From: Cryptosporangium sp044454545
GTDB lineage: Bacteria > Actinomycetota > Actinomycetes > Mycobacteriales > Cryptosporangiaceae
DNA length: 64,000 nucleotides
Direction of reading: 5' to 3'
Assembly: GCF_044454545.1 (NCBI RefSeq)
Contig: NZ_JBITDV010000014.1
Span: 124,001 to 188,000 of the forward strand
This document shows positions 48,900 through 58,107 of this stretch, in pieces. A program made the translations under genes and the position numbers. The notes below the pieces were generated by a model, which made no database searches, was not told where the DNA came from, and saw nothing but the letters and a program-made list of their open reading frames with translations. How positions within the stretch are numbered: the first letter of the stretch is position 1; every line of letters starts with the position of its first letter.

Positions 48900-49515
48900 T
48901 CCGGTGCCTCCAGCGGTTCACGAGCCGGGACACGACGCCGGTCAGCAGCAGCAGGAGCAGCGCGCCCCAGTTGATCTTCGGCACCAACACGGCCACCAGC
49001 GTGATGACGGCGAGCAAGCCGGTGGTCGCGGCCGACGGCACGATCAGGTCCCAGTAGCCGTCCACGTAGGCCTCGTCCTTGAACAGCGCCGGCTTCCGCG
49101 AGAGATACAGGCTCAGCGACGTCAGTAGCCCGGAGCTGATCACGAGCGTGACCAGGTAGAGGCCCCTGGCCTGGGTGTTCCCGTCGTAGATCTCGATCAG
49201 CGCGGTCGGGTAGGGCAGGAAGACGATCGTCATCGCCCAGAACATCGTGAGCGTCACCAGCACGTTGTCGTAGGACTCGATCGGCTCCAGCAGCCGGTGG
49301 TGCACCCGCCAGAACCGGAAGATCACCACGAAGCTGAGCACGAAGCTGCCGTACTTGACGACCGCCTCCTGACTCAGCACCGCGTCGTGGAACGACTCGG
49401 CGTCGGTGAGATCCGACGTCATCTCGACCAGTGGCAGGATCAGCAGGGTCACCGCGATCGCCACGATCGCGTCGATGAACGTCAAATACCGATCGAGGCT
49501 GAGGGGTGTGCGCAC
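48883..49515 (-). CDS. TMEM175 family potassium-channel-like protein
   Basis: 210 residues, GTG/ATG-type start near 49515. RYLTFIDAIVAIAVTLLILPLVE in the first segment is the family signature (usually FSD). Only about six membrane segments, as in bacterial members that work as tetramers. Channel activity is inferred. Confidence 0.8.
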   Translation of the reverse strand: MRTPLSLDRYLTFIDAIVAIAVTLLILPLVEMTSDLTDAESFHDAVLSQEAVVKYGSFVLSFVVIFRFWRVHHRLLEPIESYDNVLVTLTMFWAMTIVFLPYPTALIEIYDGNTQARGLYLVTLVISSGLLTSLSLYLSRKPALFKDEAYVDGYWDLIVPSAATTGLLAVITLVAVLVPKINWGALLLLLLTGVVSRLVNRWRHRNVVVS

Positions 49516-49551
49516 CCGGCGAGCCTAGAACGTCGGGTGCGCCGGCCAACG

Positions 49552-50178
49552 TCAACCGCGGCGGGCCGCCACCACCAGCGCCACGCACCCCACGGCGAGG
49601 ACGCCGGCCCAGCGTTCGTGCGCCACCGACCAGCCCGGATCCTCGACGCCGACGAAGAGCGCGGCCTCGCGGGGCAGCACGGCCAGCGAGCCGAGCAGCG
49701 CCAGCAGCGTCGGAGCGGTCGCCGGAGACGCGACGCCGCGCTCGGCCAGCCGCGACCCGGCCACGGCCAGCGCCAGCGCGACGACCACCATCGCCGCGGC
49801 CTCCAGCCCGGTACCGGGCAGTCGGAGCGCCTGTCGGACGCCGTCCGCGGCCCCGGCCAGCACGATCCCGACCGCGACCGCCCACCACAGGCCCGAGGCG
49901 ACCAGCGCGAACCCGACCCGGATCGCCACCGGGACCCATGCCGGGGCGGGCACCACCAGTGTCGTCGGCTTCGCCGGGTCGTCGAGCAGGAACAGCGCAC
50001 CGACCGCCGTGCACACGGTCGCCAGCCGTAACTGCAACGTGAGCGAATCCGGGTCGGTCGTCGTCGTCAGCGCGGCCGGAATCGCCAGCAGCGCCCAGCC
50101 GGCCAGCGCCCCGATCAGGAGCGGCCCGAGTCGGGCGGCGCGGATCACCGGCCACGCCGACACCCTCAGCACCCGCAC
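49552..50178 (-). CDS. Membrane protein of the sigma/ABC operon, unknown
   Basis: About 208 residues; GTG codons at 50178, 50172 and 50163 are possible starts and no ribosome site decides. About six hydrophobic segments (LGPLLIGALAGWALLAIPAAL first). Last gene of the operon that begins with the sigma factor at 53969; perhaps a second permease subunit. Confidence 0.65.
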   Translation of the reverse strand: MRVLRVSAWPVIRAARLGPLLIGALAGWALLAIPAALTTTTDPDSLTLQLRLATVCTAVGALFLLDDPAKPTTLVVPAPAWVPVAIRVGFALVASGLWWAVAVGIVLAGAADGVRQALRLPGTGLEAAAMVVVALALAVAGSRLAERGVASPATAPTLLALLGSLAVLPREAALFVGVEDPGWSVAHERWAGVLAVGCVALVVAARRG

Positions 50179-50219
50179 CGGGGCCCCGGAACGCTCGCGG
50201 CCGTCGGCCCGCCGGCCGG

Positions 50220-51773
50220 TCAGCGGTCGCACGTGGCCCGCTCGTTCTCGGGCGGCTGCGGCGCGGCCGCCACTCCGGTCAGCTCGGCGAACCGCGCCGT
50301 GCTGGTGCCCGGGGCGGTCAGCTCCGCCCAGTGCTCCCGTACCGCCGCGGCACCGCCCGGCTTCGACACCAGGGCCAGCCCCGACGACGCGTCCACGTCC
50401 GGAACGGCCAGCGTGGCGTATCCGCCGAGGTCGCCGAAGACCAGCGCGTTCCAGCTCGACGCGTCCAGCTCCCGCAACCCGTCCGGGGCGGCCCGGCCGA
50501 CCAGCCACACCAGCAGCGCGCCCCGGGAACCACACACCGACTGCCCGCTCGTCCACGCGTGTCCGGTGATCAGCCGGTACGCCACCGCGCCGGCGAAGAT
50601 CGCGGAGTCGCTCGGCGACCCCCAGGTCGTCCCGACCGGGATCGCGTCCGGCGTTCCCGCGGCCGCGTTCGCGCGCTGGTCGGCCGAGAGGCGTGCGCTT
50701 TCCTGGTCGGCGGTCCGGACCGCTCCCGGATACCCCACCGCCAGCACACGCTGACGCACGACCAGCCCGGACGCGGGCACGTCCGGCACGGCCGACCGCA
50801 CGTCCCGCACCACCCCGGCCCATCCGGGCACCCACGGCGTGAAGTCGTCGAACGCGCAGTACTTCACGTCCCGGACGACCCGGCACGTCTGCATCGAGGC
50901 CGGTGCCGTGGTGGCGGTCTCCCGTAGCGACGCCACCGACGACGGGACCCGGAACTGCGTGACCCCACCGAACACCACCAGCGTCAGCGCCACCCCGCCG
51001 GCGAGCCACACCCGCCTGGCCCCCGACCGCAGCAGCGCGAGCACACAGATCACCAGAATCAGCCCGACGAGATAGAGCAGGTGCCGTCCGGTCGGCCGGG
51101 CCAGGATCTCGGTCGGCACCGGCATCGCGAACTCCGGCGAGACGGTCGGGAACAGCAACCGGTACCGCGCACCGCTCGAGCCGCCGACCGGCACCACGAA
51201 CGCGGCCGCGACCAGGAACAGCGCCACCAGCGGCGCGACGATGCCCGAACGCACGACCCGCCCCAGCAGTACCCCGGACGACCCCATCAGCGCGACGAGG
51301 GCAGGCACGGTCAGCACCTCGAGCCAGTTCAGCCGCCCGGCCGCGTCCGGCAGCGCGGCCTCGATGCCCAGCCGCGCTCCGGCCAGCACCAGCGCCAGCC
51401 CCGCCGGAGCCGCCAGCGCCAGCAGCAGCGCGCCGGTCCGCCACGACGGCGGGAGCACCAGCACGTCGAAGAACTCGTCGGCCCGGTGCCGGTGCGACCG
51501 CAGCGTCGCCAGGTTGGCCGCGATCATCGTCCCGCTGCCGAGGATCAGCAGCGTCAGGAACTGCACGGTCAGCGTGTCGTCGGCCAGCGACGGATACCGG
51601 TTGCCGGATCCGGAGATCCACCCGTAGATCCACGGCGCCAGGAACAGCGCCGCCGAGGCGATCGTCGCCGGGGACCGCAGCATCCGGACCGCCTCGACCC
51701 GGGCCAGCGCCCGCAGAGCCCCGGCCCGGTCGGGCGACGCCACGCGCACCGACGGCACCGCGAGCGTGGTCAT
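50220..51773 (-). CDS. ABC-2 type permease with large extracellular domain
   Basis: 517 residues from ATG 51773, overlapping the ATPase stop (ATGA). Six or so membrane segments in the first 270 residues (SPATIASAALFLAPWIYGW; TLLILGSGTMIAANLATL), then a 230-residue non-membrane part with Cys in MQTCRVVRDVKYCAFDD and a final QPPENERATC. The partner ATPase is encoded just before. Confidence 0.8.
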   Translation of the reverse strand: MTTLAVPSVRVASPDRAGALRALARVEAVRMLRSPATIASAALFLAPWIYGWISGSGNRYPSLADDTLTVQFLTLLILGSGTMIAANLATLRSHRHRADEFFDVLVLPPSWRTGALLLALAAPAGLALVLAGARLGIEAALPDAAGRLNWLEVLTVPALVALMGSSGVLLGRVVRSGIVAPLVALFLVAAAFVVPVGGSSGARYRLLFPTVSPEFAMPVPTEILARPTGRHLLYLVGLILVICVLALLRSGARRVWLAGGVALTLVVFGGVTQFRVPSSVASLRETATTAPASMQTCRVVRDVKYCAFDDFTPWVPGWAGVVRDVRSAVPDVPASGLVVRQRVLAVGYPGAVRTADQESARLSADQRANAAAGTPDAIPVGTTWGSPSDSAIFAGAVAYRLITGHAWTSGQSVCGSRGALLVWLVGRAAPDGLRELDASSWNALVFGDLGGYATLAVPDVDASSGLALVSKPGGAAAVREHWAELTAPGTSTARFAELTGVAAAPQPPENERATCDR

Positions 51774-52624
51774 GCGAGGTCCACCAGCGTGAGGTATCCG
51801 TCCTCCAGCGACGGCGGCAGCAGGTCGGCACCGGCCGGCGCGCTCCCGACGTGCCGGAACAGCCCGGTCCCGGTCCGCCAGGAGGCCAGCGCCTCCGGCT
51901 CGCGCGCCGCGCTCGTCCACACCCGACCGTCCGCCAGCGCGGTCAGCTCACCCGGGGTGCCGGTGAAGCGCACCCCGCCGTGGTCCAGCACGATCACCTC
52001 GCGGCAGAGCGACATCACGTCCTCGGTCTGGTGCGTCGAGAGCAGTACGGACCGCTGCTCGCCCAGCTCCGCGATCAGCTCGCGGAAACGCATCCGCTGC
52101 TCGGGGTCGAGCCCGACCGTCGGCTCGTCCAGGATGAGCACCGGCGGGTCGCCGACCAGCGCGGCCGCCAGCGCGACCCGCTGGCGCGCCCCGCCGGACA
52201 GCGTCCGGATCCGGGAACCGCGCCGGTCGCTGAGGCCCACGGCCTCGAGCGCGTCCCGCACCGCGGTGTGCCGGGCCCGGCGCTCGGTCAGTTCCTTCAG
52301 GATCGCCACGTAGTCGACGAACTCGAACGCGGTGAACGAGCGGTGGAAACCCGGATCCTGGGGCAGGTACCCGATCCGGCGCCGGGTCGCGAGCCGCCCC
52401 GTGCCGGTGAGCGGATCGAACCCGAACACGCGCAGGCTGCCGGAGTCCGGGGTCACCGCGGTCGCGACCACCCGCAGCAGCGTGGTCTTGCCCGCGCCGT
52501 TCGGCCCGAGCAGGCCGGTCACGCCGGTGCCGAGCGTGAACGACACGTCGTTCAGCGCGATCGTCCGGCCGTAGCGCAGCGAGAGACCGGTAGCCGAGAC
52601 GGCGACGTCGGTCGATGTCGTCAT
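51770..52624 (-). CDS. ABC transporter ATP-binding protein
   Basis: 284 residues. Walker A GPNGAGKT (40-47), Q-loop LPQDPGF, signature LSGGARQR (142-149), Walker B VLILDEPTVGLD (162-173), H-loop STHQTED. Drives the permease at 50220. Overlaps both neighbours by 4 bases. Possibly bacitracin/lantibiotic-type export, by resemblance only. Confidence 0.93.
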   Translation of the reverse strand: MTTSTDVAVSATGLSLRYGRTIALNDVSFTLGTGVTGLLGPNGAGKTTLLRVVATAVTPDSGSLRVFGFDPLTGTGRLATRRRIGYLPQDPGFHRSFTAFEFVDYVAILKELTERRARHTAVRDALEAVGLSDRRGSRIRTLSGGARQRVALAAALVGDPPVLILDEPTVGLDPEQRMRFRELIAELGEQRSVLLSTHQTEDVMSLCREVIVLDHGGVRFTGTPGELTALADGRVWTSAAREPEALASWRTGTGLFRHVGSAPAGADLLPPSLEDGYLTLVDLA

Positions 52625-53427
52625 CGAGCCCTCCAGACAGGCGGACGAGTGCGATCGAACGCGGCGACCTGGCGCGGCAGGGCGAATCCGGCCACCACGG
52701 CGGCCGCGGCCACCGCCAGCTGACCGGTCAGCGTGTAAAGCGGTGAGTTCCCGAGCGGACCGACCAGCACGACGAGGCCCAGCCAGCCCAGGCCCACGAC
52801 GGTCGCGGCCGGCACCGATCCCAGCCGCGGCACGCACACCAGCGTCAGCAGGATCAGGGCCAGCGACGGCAGGAACCACCCGGCGATCCGGATGCCGTAG
52901 CCGGCCATGAACACGCTGGCCGCCCCGGCCAGCACCGTGTTCACCGACAGCACGGCGAGGCACCGCAGCAGCAGCAGCCGGAACGTCGAGAACGGCGCCG
53001 TCACCGTCATTTCGTAGGCCGGATCGATCCCCGGCCCGAACGACACCGCGACGCCCAGCAGCGGCAGCATCGGCGTCACCGTGAGGAACACGAACGGCTC
53101 GACGAAGCGCGCCATCAGCGCGGCCAGCGCCAGCGTCACCGCGATCGCGGTCAGCCAGGAACCGCGTAGCGCGGGCGTCGCCGCCAGCAGCCGTCCGGTC
53201 GCCGACGGCACCCCGCACGCGACCAGCGCCCGCTCGAACACCCCCGGGCGCGGGGCGTCCAGTTCGGCGTCCAGCCGTTCCCATCCGGCGTCGGCGCCGG
53301 GCAGTTCCAGCCGTGAACGACACCGGGCGCACGCCATCAGGTGCGACTCCACCGACCACAGGGCCGGGGCGGGCAGCGTCCCGTTCCGGTATCCGTCGAG
53401 CACCGGCTCGTCGATGTGCCAACTCAT
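52621..53427 (-). CDS. Zinc-type anti-sigma-like membrane protein
   Basis: 268 residues. N-terminal ZAS motif His29-x3-Cys33-x2-Cys36 (SVESHLMACARCRSRL) binds zinc and the sigma factor; then about six membrane segments from LTAIAVTLALAALMARF onwards. Overlaps the sigma stop (ATGA). It should hold the sigma factor at the membrane until a signal comes. Confidence 0.85.
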   Translation of the reverse strand: MSWHIDEPVLDGYRNGTLPAPALWSVESHLMACARCRSRLELPGADAGWERLDAELDAPRPGVFERALVACGVPSATGRLLAATPALRGSWLTAIAVTLALAALMARFVEPFVFLTVTPMLPLLGVAVSFGPGIDPAYEMTVTAPFSTFRLLLLRCLAVLSVNTVLAGAASVFMAGYGIRIAGWFLPSLALILLTLVCVPRLGSVPAATVVGLGWLGLVVLVGPLGNSPLYTLTGQLAVAAAAVVAGFALPRQVAAFDRTRPPVWRAR

Positions 53428-53969
53428 GCCAGCTCCTGACGCAGCTGCTTGCGGGCACGCATTGCCCGCGTCTTCACGGTTCCGGCCGGGATACCGAGCA
53501 GCACGGCCGCCTCGCCGGTCGTCAGCCCGTCGAGGACCGTCGCCTGCAACACGGCCCGCAGCTCCGGCGAGAGGCGGCCGATCGCACCGGCGAGGTCACC
53601 GTGCTCGACGCCCCGCAGCACGAGGTCCTCCGCCGACGGCTCCGGCGTCGTGACCCGGAACCGCGTCAGCACCTGCCGCAGGCGTTCCTTGGCGCTCTGC
53701 TTGCGCAGCGCGTCGACCAGACGACGGGAACCGATCCGCCAGAGCCAGCCGGTGACGTCACCCTGCTCGCGGTAGCGCCCGGCTCCGCCGCGCCAGATCC
53801 CCAGGAACGTCTCCTGGACGACGTCGTCGACCAGCGTCAGATCCGCGCAGCGGTGACGCAGGCGCAGCCCGAGCCATCCCGCGTGGCGCCGGTAGAAGGC
53901 CTCGAACGCCGCCCGATCACCGGTGGCGACCCGGGCCAGCAGGTCGTCGTCGCGCGGGAAATCGTTCAC
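53424..53969 (-). CDS. ECF RNA polymerase sigma factor
   Basis: 181 residues from GTG with GGAGG close upstream. Region 2 at about 16-88 (AAFEAFYRRHAGWLGLRLRHRC, DDVVQETFLGIWRGG) and region 4 at about 120-175 (LSPELRAVLQATVLDGLTTGEAAVLLGIPAGTVKTRAMRARKQL). First gene of a five-gene operon: sigma, anti-sigma, ATPase, permease, membrane protein, all but the last joined by ATGA overlaps. Confidence 0.93.
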   Translation of the reverse strand: MNDFPRDDDLLARVATGDRAAFEAFYRRHAGWLGLRLRHRCADLTLVDDVVQETFLGIWRGGAGRYREQGDVTGWLWRIGSRRLVDALRKQSAKERLRQVLTRFRVTTPEPSAEDLVLRGVEHGDLAGAIGRLSPELRAVLQATVLDGLTTGEAAVLLGIPAGTVKTRAMRARKQLRQELA

Positions 53970-54021
53970 ACCCCTCCATCGCGCCGGGCCGGAAGAACGG
54001 TTCACGGATCCGCGCGCGAGA

Positions 54022-54027
54022 TATACA
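54022..54027 (+). promoter_or_regulatory. -10 hexamer TATACA, leaderless spacing
   Basis: TATACA, seven bases, ATG at 54035. Confidence 0.45.
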
Positions 54028-54034
54028 AACCACC

Positions 54035-54454
54035 ATGACACTGCCACGGCTCCGGCACACGGTCCTGGACTGCGAAGACCCCCGGGCGCTGGCCGAGTTC
54101 TACCGCCGGCTGCTCGGCTTCGAGTACCGCCCCGGCCACGAGGCACCTCCGGCCGGAGAGCCCGACCCGAACGCGGATTGGCTCGTGCTGCGCAACCCGG
54201 CCGGGCCCGGGCTGGCGTTCCAGCGCGTCGACCGCCTGCCGGAGGCCACCTGGCCCGAGGGGCCGGTGCCGCAGCAATTGCACCTGGACCTGACCGTGCC
54301 GGACCGGGCCACGCTGGAGGAAGTCCACAATCGAACGATGAGCCTCGGCGCGACCCTGCTCGACGACACCCGTTCGGATGATCCGGACGAAGCGATCTAC
54401 GTCTACGCCGACCCGGCCGGTCACCCGTTCTGCATCTTCCTGGCGGCGGGCTGA
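54035..54454 (+). CDS. VOC family protein (glyoxalase_6)
   Basis: 139 residues. LRHTVLDCEDPRALAEFYRRLLGFEYRPG opens and YVYADPAGHPFCIFLA closes the fold. Glyoxalase_6 type, no clear metal-triad assignment. Substrate unknown; divergent from the sigma operon. Confidence 0.85.
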   Translation: MTLPRLRHTVLDCEDPRALAEFYRRLLGFEYRPGHEAPPAGEPDPNADWLVLRNPAGPGLAFQRVDRLPEATWPEGPVPQQLHLDLTVPDRATLEEVHNRTMSLGATLLDDTRSDDPDEAIYVYADPAGHPFCIFLAAG

Positions 54455-54496
54455 TCCCGGGTTACGGTGATTTTTTCGGCGTGAGAGGAGAGCGGA

Positions 54497-55966
54497 GTGG
54501 CGGGATGGTCCCTTCCCGGGCGTGCCAACGCCAAGCCGGCGCTGAAGCTCGCCGACGACCGCGGCCGGCCGCCGCGCCTGGCGGACGTGCGGCTGGCCGA
54601 CCTCGGCGTCCACGCTCCGCACGGCCAGTACGTGTCCAGGGACGTCGACCGAGCGCTGGTGTCTCTGCTCGCCGGCGGCACCCCGCTGGTCGTCGTCCAC
54701 GGGAAGAGGCTGGCCGGGACCACGCGCGCGGTCGCCGAGGCGGCCCGCACCCAGCTGCCCGACCACACCCTGCTCGCGTTCCATCCCGACCCGCGGGTGC
54801 CCCTGACCGCGCTGGTCGCGGCAGCCAAGCGGCACGCGGACGACGGCGCGATCCTCTGGATCGACGCGGCCGGCACCACTGCGTTACGCCAGCTCGGCCG
54901 CATCGAGGTCCCGGCAGGCGTGCAGGTGCTGGTCACCGCGCACTCCGCGCTGCTCGCCGGAGCGAGGCTTCCCGACCCGCTCGCGGGTGCGGCAGTGCAG
55001 GTCGGTTCGCTCACGGCCACCGATGTGGACGCTCTGCGAGCAGCCGATGTGGACCTACCGGCCGAGCCGAGACCGGCCAGGGTGGGGCAGCTCGTCGTGC
55101 CGCTGGAGCCACTGCGGCGGGCCCTCGACGGGGAGGCCGGGCTCGACCGGCAGGCGCTGCTGCGGGTGTTCGCCGACTGGCAACGGCTCGACCCGCCCGT
55201 GCCGCTCACCGCCGAGACGCTGGCCGCGCTCTACGTCGACTACCGGCGCGAGCTCGGTCCGGTCGGCGTGCCGACGCTCTCCCGGGCGCTGGAGTGGGCG
55301 GTCGACCGGGGTCTGGTCACCGCCGTGCCCGGGCGCGGGTTCTACTACGGCAGCGGCCTGCTCTCCGCCGTGGCCGACCAGGAGCGGACGCCGGTGAGCA
55401 GCCGGTTCTGGCGGTACGCGGCCCGGGCGTTCCCGGCCGACCTGCGTCGCGAGGTGGGCCTGGCCGCGTTCGACCGCGGTGACTACCCGCGGGCCCGCGA
55501 CCTGCTCGACGGCGTGGCCGACGTGCCGTCCCGGGTGATGTACGGAATCGCCTACCGGGCTCACCGCGCCCGCAGCGTGGCCATCGCCCGGCGCTGGTAC
55601 GAGAAGGCGATCGCGGCCGGATCGATCCCGGCCCGCGTCGATCTGGGGGTCCTGGAGGCGGCCGAGGGCCGGGCGCCGGTGGCCCGGACGTGGTTCCGCG
55701 CCGCGATCGACGGCGACGACCCCGGCGAGGCGTCCCGGGCGATGCACGGGCTCGGCGTCCTCGAACGGGAACAGGGCAATGTGGACGAGGCCCGCCGCTG
55801 GTTCACCGGCGCGGCCGCGAGCGACGACCCGGTGCAGGCGGCGAGCGCGATGGTCGACCTCGGCGACCTGGCCGGCGACCTGGGCGACGTCGAGGAGGCC
55901 CGCTCGTGGTACGAGCGGGCCCGCTCCCACTCCGGCCGTCCGATCAGCGCACTGAAGCCGGTGTAG
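54497..55966 (+). CDS. Degenerate P-loop protein with TPR/SEL1-like C-terminus
   Basis: 489 residues, GTG after AGGAG. Residues about 50-170 resemble a STAND/AAA core with altered motifs: VVVHGKRLAGTTRAVAEA in place of Walker A, AILWIDAAG as Walker B. A helical middle (VFADWQRLDPPVPLTAETLAALYVDYRRELG) and then about five TPR/SEL1-like repeats from 315 onwards (ARDLLDGVADVPSRVMYGIAYRAHR; AMHGLGVLEREQGNVDEARRWF). Possibly a signalling scaffold; exact function unknown. Confidence 0.75.
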   Translation: MAGWSLPGRANAKPALKLADDRGRPPRLADVRLADLGVHAPHGQYVSRDVDRALVSLLAGGTPLVVVHGKRLAGTTRAVAEAARTQLPDHTLLAFHPDPRVPLTALVAAAKRHADDGAILWIDAAGTTALRQLGRIEVPAGVQVLVTAHSALLAGARLPDPLAGAAVQVGSLTATDVDALRAADVDLPAEPRPARVGQLVVPLEPLRRALDGEAGLDRQALLRVFADWQRLDPPVPLTAETLAALYVDYRRELGPVGVPTLSRALEWAVDRGLVTAVPGRGFYYGSGLLSAVADQERTPVSSRFWRYAARAFPADLRREVGLAAFDRGDYPRARDLLDGVADVPSRVMYGIAYRAHRARSVAIARRWYEKAIAAGSIPARVDLGVLEAAEGRAPVARTWFRAAIDGDDPGEASRAMHGLGVLEREQGNVDEARRWFTGAAASDDPVQAASAMVDLGDLAGDLGDVEEARSWYERARSHSGRPISALKPV

Positions 55967-55974
55967 AAACCCGG

Positions 55975-57426
55975 TCAGTGGCCTTCGGGCTTCTCGGGGA
56001 GGTCGCCACCGACCGCGACGGCCACCGGCTCGCTACCGGCCACTGGTGCCTCGGCCTCGCGTGGCCGCGTCGGCAAGAACACCGCGATGAGCACCGCGAC
56101 GGCAGTGAAGGCGATCGTCCACCAGAACGTCGTTTCGAACGCGGAGACCGGGCCGGAGGCCGCCGACGTACGGGCCAGCACAACGGCGAGGACCGCGCCG
56201 CCGAAGGCACCCCCGATCTGCTGCGCGGTGCGGGTGAGGATGCTGGCGTGCGGCGCGTCCGCGCGATCGAGGCCCTGGTAGGCGCCGGCGATCAGCGGGA
56301 TCACCACACCACCGAGCCCGAAGCCGCGGACCACCAGCGCACCGGCCAGCAACCACTCGCTGGTACCGGCGTCGGCGAGCGCGAACGGGACCGTGCTGAG
56401 CGCGACGATGACCAGGCCGCCGAAGACGAACCACCGGGGGCCGTATTTGTCCGACAGGACGCCTGCGACGCTGCGGGACAGCAGCGATCCAAGGCCTTGC
56501 GGGGCGAGCAGCAATCCGGCGGCCAGCGCGTCGTGGCCGCGGACCTGCTGGAAGTAGAGCGGCATGACCAGCATCGCGCCGTAGAGGACGAACCCGGAGA
56601 AGAACAGCAGCACGGTCGACGCGGTGAACGTCGAGTGGCGGAACAGCCGCAGGTCGACCAGCGGCTCGGTCCGGCTACGCAGCGCCCGGACCGCGAACGC
56701 GGCCACCAGCACCACGCCGACGACGATCGGTACCACCACCGACGGGTGCCCGAACCCCTCGTGGGTGCCGACCTCGGACAGCCCGTACAGGAGCGCGGCG
56801 ATTCCGGGCGAGACCAACGCGAGCCCGACCAGGTCGAGATGCGCCGACTCCTCGTCGCGGCGGTCGTCCGGAAGCATCCGCCAGGCCATGACCAGCGAGA
56901 ACAGGCAGAGCGGCACGTTGACCCAGAAGATCCACCGCCAGGAGATCGAGTCGACGATCAGGCCTCCGAGCACCGGCCCCAGCACCGGACCGAGCACTGC
57001 GGGCAGCGCGATCGTGGCCGTGGCCTTCCCGAGCCCGCGCTCGCCGACGGCCTGGACGGCGAGCGTCTGCATCACCGGGAGCATCAGGCCGCCGCCGGCG
57101 CCCTGCAGTACGCGGAAACCGATCAGGCTCGCGGCGCTCCAGGCGAACGCCGAGCCGATCGAGCCGAGCAGGAAGAGCGTCATCGCGAGCATCCAGGCGC
57201 GCTTGCCGCCCACGCGGCGGAGCAGCCATCCGGTGATCGGGATGACCATGCCGAGGGCCAGCAGGTAGCCGGTGGTGACCCACTGGATCGTCGAGAGCGG
57301 CGACGAGAGTTCGCGGGCCAGCGTCCGGAGGGCGATCGCGACGATCGTCGTGTCGAACAGGACCGCGAGGATCCCCGGGATCATGACGATCGCGAGCGTC
57401 CTCAAGGAAAGAGGCTTAAGAGACAT
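55975..57426 (-). CDS. MFS multidrug exporter, DHA2/EmrB type (14 helices)
   Basis: 483 residues; ATG 57426 has AAGGAG close upstream (a GTG one codon earlier is possible). IVMIPGILAVLFDTTIVAIALRTLARELSS is TM1, GFRVLQGAGGGLMLPVMQTLAV the motif C region, and about 14 segments fit the EmrB family. Divergent from a TetR that probably represses it. Confidence 0.9.
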   Translation of the reverse strand: MSLKPLSLRTLAIVMIPGILAVLFDTTIVAIALRTLARELSSPLSTIQWVTTGYLLALGMVIPITGWLLRRVGGKRAWMLAMTLFLLGSIGSAFAWSAASLIGFRVLQGAGGGLMLPVMQTLAVQAVGERGLGKATATIALPAVLGPVLGPVLGGLIVDSISWRWIFWVNVPLCLFSLVMAWRMLPDDRRDEESAHLDLVGLALVSPGIAALLYGLSEVGTHEGFGHPSVVVPIVVGVVLVAAFAVRALRSRTEPLVDLRLFRHSTFTASTVLLFFSGFVLYGAMLVMPLYFQQVRGHDALAAGLLLAPQGLGSLLSRSVAGVLSDKYGPRWFVFGGLVIVALSTVPFALADAGTSEWLLAGALVVRGFGLGGVVIPLIAGAYQGLDRADAPHASILTRTAQQIGGAFGGAVLAVVLARTSAASGPVSAFETTFWWTIAFTAVAVLIAVFLPTRPREAEAPVAGSEPVAVAVGGDLPEKPEGH

Positions 57427-57456
57427 CACTGCTCCTTATGTAGGAGACAATCGTGT

Positions 57457-57467
57457 ACCTTAAAGGT
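57457..57467. promoter_or_regulatory. TetR operator candidate
   Basis: ACCTT-A-AAGGT, perfect palindrome between divergent MFS and TetR genes; GTACCTTAA here is identical to the operator region at 4693-4701. Confidence 0.5.
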
Positions 57468-57491
57468 CGGCGATGTCAATAAGAGGCAGAG

Positions 57492-58085
57492 GTGTATCTA
57501 ATGCAGGAGGGGCGGCAGACCCGACGGCGCGGGGAAGCGCTGGAGGACGCGTTGTTGGAGGCGGCCTGGGAGGAGCTGAAGGAGCGCGGCTACCAGGGCT
57601 TCACGATGGAGTCCGTCGCCGAGCGCGCCCGGACCGGCCGGCAGGTCCTCTACCGTCGCTGGCCGAACCGGAAAGACCTGGTCATCGCCGCGATCAACCG
57701 CTATTTCGATACGAACACGGTGGAAATTCCCGACACCGGCCGCCTACGGAGTGACCTGATCGCCTACCTCATTTCGGCATCGGTCGCCCGGATCGAACTG
57801 ATCGCGGTGTTCACCGTCGCGCTGGCGGAGTACTTCGACGACAGCGGCGAGACGCCCGCCGATCTGCGCGAGCAGGTGCTGAGCGGCCGGGCCAAGGGCA
57901 GCGAGATCGTGTTCCGGCGGGCGGTCGAGCGCGGCGAGATCGGACCCGAGCGCCTCACGCCCCGGGTCGAGGCGCTCCCGTTCGACCTGCTCCGGACCGA
58001 ACTGATGATGACCCGTCGCCCGGTGCCCGAGCAGACGATCGTCGAGATCGTCGATCAGGTCGTGCTGCCGATCGTCGGGCTTTGA
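57492..58085 (+). CDS. TetR family regulator
   Basis: 197 residues from GTG 57492 (ATG 57501 is the alternative). GRQTRRRGEALEDALLEAAWEELKERGYQGFTMESVAERARTGRQVLYRRWPNRKDL shows HTH at about 33-58. The C-terminus resembles that of the regulator at 4712, and so does the start. Likely represses the EmrB-like exporter. Confidence 0.88.
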   Translation: MYLMQEGRQTRRRGEALEDALLEAAWEELKERGYQGFTMESVAERARTGRQVLYRRWPNRKDLVIAAINRYFDTNTVEIPDTGRLRSDLIAYLISASVARIELIAVFTVALAEYFDDSGETPADLREQVLSGRAKGSEIVFRRAVERGEIGPERLTPRVEALPFDLLRTELMMTRRPVPEQTIVEIVDQVVLPIVGL

Positions 58086-58095
58086 GCGCACCACT

Positions 58096-58101
58096 TACGG
58101 T
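58096..58101 (+). promoter_or_regulatory. -10 hexamer TACGGT, leaderless spacing
   Basis: TACGGT, six bases, ATG at 58108. Confidence 0.5.
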
Positions 58102-58107
58102 AGTGGC

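Noticed and set aside
55690..57501. 603-codon plus-strand frame opposite the EmrB-like exporter
   Set aside because: Arg/Glu/Asp/Gln-rich shadow of the exporter with no motif.
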